A DNA stretch of 42,681 nucleotides from Candidatus Bathyarchaeota archaeon (lineage in GTDB: Archaea > Thermoproteota > Bathyarchaeia > Bathyarchaeales > Bathycorpusculaceae), in assembly GCA_013388895.1 (NCBI GenBank), contig JACAEK010000037.1:1-42681 (forward strand), written 5' to 3'. How positions within the stretch are numbered: the first letter of the stretch is position 1; every line of letters begins with the position of its first letter. Under the pieces are notes generated by a model that was given only the letters and a program-made list of their open reading frames with translations, did not search any database and was not told the DNA's origin. Positions 42,141 to 42,681 of this stretch are shown one piece after another. Made by a program: the position numbers and the translations under genes.

Positions 42141-42681
42141 GTGAATAGGAAACTCGTATCACTATGTAGTTTGACAGTTCTTCTCACATTTGTGATTAGC
42201 ATAGCTCTTGAGGTTCATGTAGTAAAAGCAAGTGGAACAATATATATACGGTCTGATGGAAGCATAGAACCTTCAGATGCTCCTCTCTCGACTAATGACA
42301 ACGTAACTTACAGCCTGGTTAGTAACGTAACCAGTAATGCTGATGGCATTGTAATTGAAAGAGATAATATTCGACTCCACGGAGTGAGCTATATATTACA
42401 GGGAACAGGGGCCCAAAATTATTATATAGGAATAGATTTGGCAGGAAGGAAAAATGTGGCAATTGAAAAAATAGAAATCAAAGCCTTCTCGATTGGCATT
42501 AGACTCGACTCTTGTTCAAACAACATTATTTCTGGAAACATCGTAACAAAACATAATTACGATGGCATCAGACTGCTTCGAGGCTCCAATAATAATGTTG
42601 TTTTCAGAAACATCCTTACCGACAACAATCCCAACATAAGACTTGATTTCTCCTCAAACTACAACACTATCTATGGAAACC
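42141..42681 (+). CDS. Secreted beta-helix (NosD-like) surface protein, partial
   Basis: The frame runs off the right edge (180 codons seen). It starts with GTG 42141 and a signal peptide (NRKLVSLCSLTVLLTFVISI and onward), then a mature start GTIYIRSDGSIEPSDAPLS. Repeated segments NNIISGNIVT, GSNNNVVFRNIL and NYNTIYGN are the turns of a right-handed parallel beta-helix. NosD/CASH-type proteins of archaea bind or process polysaccharides on the cell surface. The C-terminal half, and any anchor, lies outside the window. Confidence 0.85.
   Translation, partial: MNRKLVSLCSLTVLLTFVISIALEVHVVKASGTIYIRSDGSIEPSDAPLSTNDNVTYSLVSNVTSNADGIVIERDNIRLHGVSYILQGTGAQNYYIGIDLAGRKNVAIEKIEIKAFSIGIRLDSCSNNIISGNIVTKHNYDGIRLLRGSNNNVVFRNILTDNNPNIRLDFSSNYNTIYGN

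Noticed and set aside
1-42681. CRISPR array, IS element, rRNA operon or prophage.
   Set aside because: No spaced short repeats, transposase, integrase or rRNA-like sequence was seen; the only long repeat is the pair flanking the MFS gene.

Overview
The window reads as a stretch of an archaeal chromosome of the TACK/Thermoproteota type, most likely Bathyarchaeia-like. The evidence is archaeal-only information-processing genes (TiaS, EndA, archaeal-type AlaS with an N-terminal zinc motif, Nip7-like and Tsr3 proteins, EF-2), a stand-alone Lrp-type RAM protein, DUF365, an archaeoflavoprotein, TATA-like boxes about 30 bp before genes, and a tRNA with a D-loop intron. The lineage is an inference from gene style; no rRNA is present. 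I see no CRISPR array, transposase, integrase or prophage.

Layout: 1-2.1 kb, an MFS permease between two copies of a 23-bp direct repeat, then a DinB-like protein. 2.1-5.4 kb, a minus-strand three-gene cell-surface cassette (membrane protein, filament-like secreted protein, LamG protein). 5.5-6.3 kb, a CBS protein plus a membrane-anchored cysteine-tail protein. 6.4-10 kb, UbiA-type prenyltransferase, radical SAM/SPASM enzyme and short polyprenyl synthase in series. 10.1-12.9 kb, a minus-strand operon for Nnr, Tsr3 and a macro-domain protein. 13-19 kb, a degenerate RusA-like gene, RAM protein, TiaS, two small membrane proteins and alaS. 18.8-21.4 kb, GIY-YIG, winged-helix, alkyltransferase-like and M55 peptidase genes, then a decayed membrane-protein gene. 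21.7-25.3 kb, leuS and a two-intron tRNA-Arg(UCU). 25.3-28.9 kb, a TauE exporter, membrane proteins, an HTH-PRTase regulator and an HhH glycosylase-like protein. 29-32.5 kb, mtnA-like, endA, hisS and a GNAT gene. 32.5-36.6 kb, Nip7-like and NSUN genes, then a P-type ATPase. 36.9-40.9 kb, DUF365, EF-2 and an ISF/AfpA-type flavoprotein pair. 41-42.7 kb, a secreted protein, tRNA-Gly(GCC) and the start of a beta-helix surface protein.

Much of the window serves translation: three aminoacyl-tRNA synthetases, tRNA splicing and modification, rRNA modification and ribosome assembly, EF-2 and two tRNAs. The most interesting connected signal is the tRNA-Arg gene, with one intron in the D-loop and one in the anticodon loop that share a perfect 7-nt complement, lying 5 kb from an EndA whose catalytic histidine position holds threonine. 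Two genes also appear to have ACG exactly where a ribosome binding site predicts the start codon, and two genes (DUF4760-like and RusA-like) show decay.
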